This document shows positions 42,885-45,433 of a stretch of DNA of 45,433 nt, in pieces (positions within the stretch are counted from its first letter, which is position 1; every line of letters begins with the position of its first letter). The notes beneath the pieces are model-generated. The model made no database searches. It was given only the letters and a program-made list of their open reading frames with translations, and was not told the DNA's origin. Location: positions 1 to 45,433 of the forward strand of contig NZ_VOGW01000162.1 in the NCBI RefSeq assembly GCF_007896895.1. Direction: 5' to 3'. This DNA comes from Streptomyces misionensis (GTDB lineage Bacteria > Actinomycetota > Actinomycetes > Streptomycetales > Streptomycetaceae). A program made the translations under genes and the position numbers.

Positions 42885-43379
42885 GACCAGGGTGTACGCG
42901 GCGATGATCGCGCCCGAGCCGAGCGCCGCGCCCAGGGCGGGCAGCTGGGCGCGGCCGATCCGGCCCGAGGCCAGCGCGAGGGCGGCCAGGCCCCCGGAGA
43001 CCAGCAGCACGCCCACCGCCTGGACCGGGCTCAGCGCCCCGCCGAGGAGGGTGACCGAGGCGATGGCCACGAGCAGCGGGGCGACCCCGCGCGCCAGCGG
43101 GTACATCTGCCCGAAATCGCCCAGCTCGTAGGCGCGCAGCAGGAACAGCTGCGAGCTGACCTGGAGCGCGGCCGAGGCGGCCAGGAACGGCCAGGCCCCC
43201 GCCGGGGGCAGCGGTGTGCAGCAGACCAGGACGGCCGCGCAGCCGGTGCACGCGAGGCTGATCAGGGTGAAGCCGATCAGCTTGTCCGGGATGCGGTGGG
43301 CCATCGAGTTCCAGACGGCGTGCAGCACCGCGGCCGTGAGGACGGCGGCGAGCACTCCGGCGGACAGGGTTCCTGACAT
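42885..43379 (-). pseudogene. EamA/DMT family transporter, 3'-truncated
   Basis: ATG 43379, with CAGGAG upstream, encodes a clear first half of a 10-helix EamA transporter: AAVLHAVWNSMAHR, LRAYELGDFGQMYPLARGVAPLLVAIASV and VGVLLVSGGLAALALASG. Homology stops near IIAAYTLVG (about 42885). The frame continues as hydrophilic, low-complexity Arg/Pro/Gly sequence to a stop at 42624. The second EamA repeat (about 120-140 residues) is missing, consistent with a deletion or rearrangement rather than a simple frameshift, since no helix-coding sequence follows in other frames. The marked end is where homology ends. It is divergent from an RpiR-type regulator. Confidence 0.7.
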
Positions 43380-43405
43380 GGGGGCGGCTCCTGGCGGGGA
43401 GGTCT

Positions 43406-43449
43406 GGAATTCAATTCCACGGTAGGCTATGTACATGGAACAGAATTCC
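43406..43449. promoter_or_regulatory. Paired operators GGAA-N5-TTCC between EamA and RpiR genes
   Basis: TGGAATT-C-AATTCCA is a perfect palindrome at 43405-43419. Its core GGAA-N5-TTCC recurs at 43437-43449, overlapping the regulator's start codon. Centres are 31 bp apart, about three helical turns, so two dimers would lie on one face of the DNA. A -10-like TAGGCT (43423-43428) sits between them, so occupancy should block the regulator's own promoter. Confidence 0.6.
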
Positions 43450-44298
43450 GCCACCGGGGGGACCGCCGGTACGGGCTCCCTCTCCGCACGGGTGCGGGCC
43501 CGGCTGCCGGAGCTGCGCGAGACCGAGGCCCGTGTGGCGCGGGTGGTGCTCGACCAGGGCGCGGCCCTGGTCCACCTCAGCGTCAGCGACGTCGCCGCGC
43601 TGGCCGGCACCGCCTCCTCCACGGTCGTGCGCACCTGCCAGCGGCTCGGCTTCCGGGGCTTCCAGGAACTGAAGATCGAGGCCGCCCGGCACACCGCGGA
43701 ACCATCCCCGCCGCCGGCCGACGACCCCGCCGCGCACGCCCTCGCCGCCACCCTGCACGCCTCCCGCGACGCGCTGGACGGCGTCGCCGCCACCCTCGAC
43801 CCCGCCGCGCTCGCCGCCGCGGCCGAGGCCCTGCACACCGCGTCCCGCGTGGTCGTCGTCGCCGCCGGGCTGTCCGGCGCGGTCGCCCTGGACGCCGCCT
43901 ACCGGCTGCGCGCACTCGGCTGCGCCGTCGACGCGCCGCCCGACCCGCTGACCGCCCAGCTGGCCGCCGCGCAGCTGCCGCCGGACGGGGTGCTGCTCGC
44001 CGTCAGCCACACCGGGGCCACCCGCACCACCGTCGACGCCGCCCGCCGCGCCCGGCGGGCCGGTGCCACCGTCGTCACCGTCACCAGCTACGCCCGCTCA
44101 CCGCTGAGCGAGACCAGCGGCCATGTCCTGGTGGCCGGCGGGCAGGACCTCGTCTTCGGACTGGAGACCTCCGCCAGCCGGATCGCCCATCTCGCGGCGG
44201 TGGACGCCCTGGCCCACCTCCTGATGGGCCTGCGCCCCGAGATCGCCCGCCACCACCTCGACCTGTCCGCCGACATCACGGCCGACCACGCCTACTGA
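43435..44298 (+). CDS. MurR/RpiR family transcriptional regulator
   Basis: A 287-residue regulator: N-terminal HTH_6 domain (LPELRETEARVARVVLDQGA, then LSVSDVAALAGTASSTVVRTCQRLGF), and a C-terminal SIS sugar-phosphate-binding domain (about 125-265; VVVVAAGLSGAVALDAAYRLRALG and VLLAVSHTGATRTTVDAARRARRAG). The start is ATG 43435 (or 43429). No Shine-Dalgarno sequence is present, and TAGGCT lies 6 nt upstream, suggesting a leaderless mRNA. It probably represses itself and the divergent EamA gene through the GGAA-N5-TTCC pair, responding to an amino-sugar phosphate or similar ligand. Confidence 0.9.
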   Translation: MEQNSATGGTAGTGSLSARVRARLPELRETEARVARVVLDQGAALVHLSVSDVAALAGTASSTVVRTCQRLGFRGFQELKIEAARHTAEPSPPPADDPAAHALAATLHASRDALDGVAATLDPAALAAAAEALHTASRVVVVAAGLSGAVALDAAYRLRALGCAVDAPPDPLTAQLAAAQLPPDGVLLAVSHTGATRTTVDAARRARRAGATVVTVTSYARSPLSETSGHVLVAGGQDLVFGLETSASRIAHLAAVDALAHLLMGLRPEIARHHLDLSADITADHAY

Positions 44299-44316
44299 CC
44301 TACGGGGGGCGGGAGT

Positions 44317-45354
44317 TCAGGCGGCCAGCGGGTCCAGGACCAGCGGCTCGATCCGGCCCTCCAGCATCTCGCCCAGCCCCCGGGCGGCGCACAGGTCCGG
44401 GCGCTCGGCGATGTGCACCGGCATCCTGGTGGCCTCGCGCACCATCTGGTCGAACCCGGGCAGCAGCGCGGAACCGCCGACCATGATGATCCCGCGGTCG
44501 GCGAGATCGGCCACCAGGTCCGGCGGGCACTCGCGCAGCACCTTGCCGATGCCGTCCAGGACGGCCGTCAGCGGGGTCTGGATCGCGTTGCGCACTGCCG
44601 CGGTGTCGACCCGCACGTTCCGGGCGAGCCCGGTGGCCACGTCCCGGCCGTTGATCTCGGTCTGGGCCGGGCCCTGCGGGGTGAGCCCGTTGCCGGACAG
44701 GGCCAGCTGAAGCGGCCGTACCGACTGGCTGGGCAGCACCAGCTGGTGCGCGTGCCGCAGATGCTGCACGATCGCCTGGTCCACCGCCTCACCGCCCACC
44801 GGGATCCGCTCGGCGGTGACGATCGAGCCCAGCGACAACACCGCGACCTGGGTGGCCGCCGCCCCGCACACCATGATCATCGTCGCTTCGGGCCGCTCCA
44901 CCGGCAGCCCGCAGCCCACGGCCGCCGCGATCAGCGTGTCCACCAGCTCCACCCGGCGCGCACCCAGCCCGACCAGCGTCTCCACCGTCGCCCGCTGGGC
45001 CAGCGGATCGGCGTCGTGCGGGGTGCAGGCGGCGGCGCGCAGCCGGGCCTTGCGGCGCAGCGCGCGGCGCATCTTGTCGCCGATCAGGTGCCGCAGCATG
45101 CGCTGGGCCATCTCGATGTCCACCACCGTGCCACCGGAGATGGGCCGGACCACCCTGATGTGGTGCGGTGTCCGCCCGGTCATCTGCTCCGCGAAGTCGC
45201 CCACCGCGATCAGCGAGCCGGAACGGATGTTCACGGCCGCGACCGAGGGCTGGTCCACGACCAGTCCGGCGCCCTTCACATACACCCGGGTGCGGGCCGC
45301 GCCCAGGTCGACGGCGAAGTGGCAGCGGCGCAACTGGTCCAGGCTGACGGTCAC
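44317..45354 (-). CDS. mbl: Mbl/MreB-like bacterial actin with degenerate nucleotide pocket
   Basis: A 345-residue actin-fold protein starting at GTG 45354 behind GGGAGGA. Global MreB pattern is intact: RCHFAVDLGAARTRVYVKG, VRPISGGTVVDIEMAQRMLRHLI, AAAVGCGLPV, SLGSIVTAERIPVGGEAVDQAI and GIIMVGGSALLPGFDQ. ATP-site motifs deviate: phosphate-1 DLGTANT reads DLGAART; the segment with the catalytic Glu (EEPMAAA in MreB) reads VDTLIAAA; phosphate-2 DIGGGTTE reads VCGAAATQ. In streptomycetes Mbl is involved in spore-wall and spore-shape formation rather than vegetative elongation. No mreC, mreD or pbp is adjacent, consistent with Mbl rather than the mreBCD locus. Confidence 0.9.
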   Translation of the reverse strand: MTVSLDQLRRCHFAVDLGAARTRVYVKGAGLVVDQPSVAAVNIRSGSLIAVGDFAEQMTGRTPHHIRVVRPISGGTVVDIEMAQRMLRHLIGDKMRRALRRKARLRAAACTPHDADPLAQRATVETLVGLGARRVELVDTLIAAAVGCGLPVERPEATMIMVCGAAATQVAVLSLGSIVTAERIPVGGEAVDQAIVQHLRHAHQLVLPSQSVRPLQLALSGNGLTPQGPAQTEINGRDVATGLARNVRVDTAAVRNAIQTPLTAVLDGIGKVLRECPPDLVADLADRGIIMVGGSALLPGFDQMVREATRMPVHIAERPDLCAARGLGEMLEGRIEPLVLDPLAA

Positions 45355-45433
45355 GGCGGTTCCTCCCGGGCGGGGCTTTCCTTGTCCCTGCATCCTGCGC
45401 GGGGCCCGGGCGCGGGCGCCTTCTGAAGGGGGC

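Overview
The window is high-GC DNA with strong third-position G/C bias, frequent GTG starts, twin-arginine/lipoprotein export signals, a ferredoxin-reductase/primase/Hrd-type sigma neighbourhood and an Mbl-type actin. All of this points to a Streptomyces (or close relative) chromosome, mostly core or conserved-accessory sequence. I see no CRISPR array, insertion sequence, phage module or secondary-metabolite cluster.

Layout. 1-7.2 kb: N-terminus of a secreted protein running off the left edge; a drug-type MFS exporter divergent from an XRE/MmyB-like regulator; a secreted sedolisin (S53) protease; a second MFS exporter; dusB. 7.2-18.4 kb, carbohydrate region: two translationally coupled cytosolic glycosidase-like proteins (debranching-type and MGH1-type) divergent from a ROK repressor, then pyruvate phosphate dikinase (ppdK) behind an unusual AT-rich leader, then a sugar ABC importer (lipoprotein plus two permeases, no ATPase). 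18.4-25.7 kb, envelope/secretome region: class F sortase and a probable surface substrate without an LPxTG motif; a HAD phosphatase overlapping a CYTH protein; a thermolysin-family (M4) protease; a beta-helix-like membrane protein coupled to a YdcF/SanA protein. 25.8-31.6 kb, information-processing block: dgt, an FAD/NAD reductase, dnaG and a group-2 sigma-70 factor. 31.7-37.3 kb: an asymmetric heterodimeric ABC exporter, an FGGY-family protein that has lost most kinase residues, and a small YtxH-like membrane protein. 37.46-37.94 kb: two identical tRNA-Asn genes, a CAT-anticodon tRNA and strong terminators. 38.3-45.4 kb, more patchy: SWIM zinc-finger protein, VapBC toxin-antitoxin, a long gene-free stretch, fatty-acid desaturase, a candidate 33-codon gene, a truncated EamA transporter divergent from an RpiR-type regulator with paired operators, and an Mbl-like actin with a degenerate nucleotide pocket.

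How it fits together. The sugar genes could form one regulated supply route: import, cytosolic trimming of oligosaccharides, then PEP/pyruvate interconversion by PpdK. Only the adjacency is seen; the functional link is inference. dgt (dNTP control), dnaG (primer synthesis) and the sigma factor form a replication/transcription block. dgt and dnaG both lack Shine-Dalgarno sequences and carry a TAnnnT box 6 nt before the start codon, suggesting leaderless mRNAs.

Most worth following: the FGGY protein with substitutions at nearly every kinase motif; the sortase F/substrate pair with a non-canonical sorting tail; the ppdK leader; the glycosidase pair under ROK control; and the mutually exclusive hairpins before the desaturase. 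I found nothing I can call a wholly new multi-gene system.
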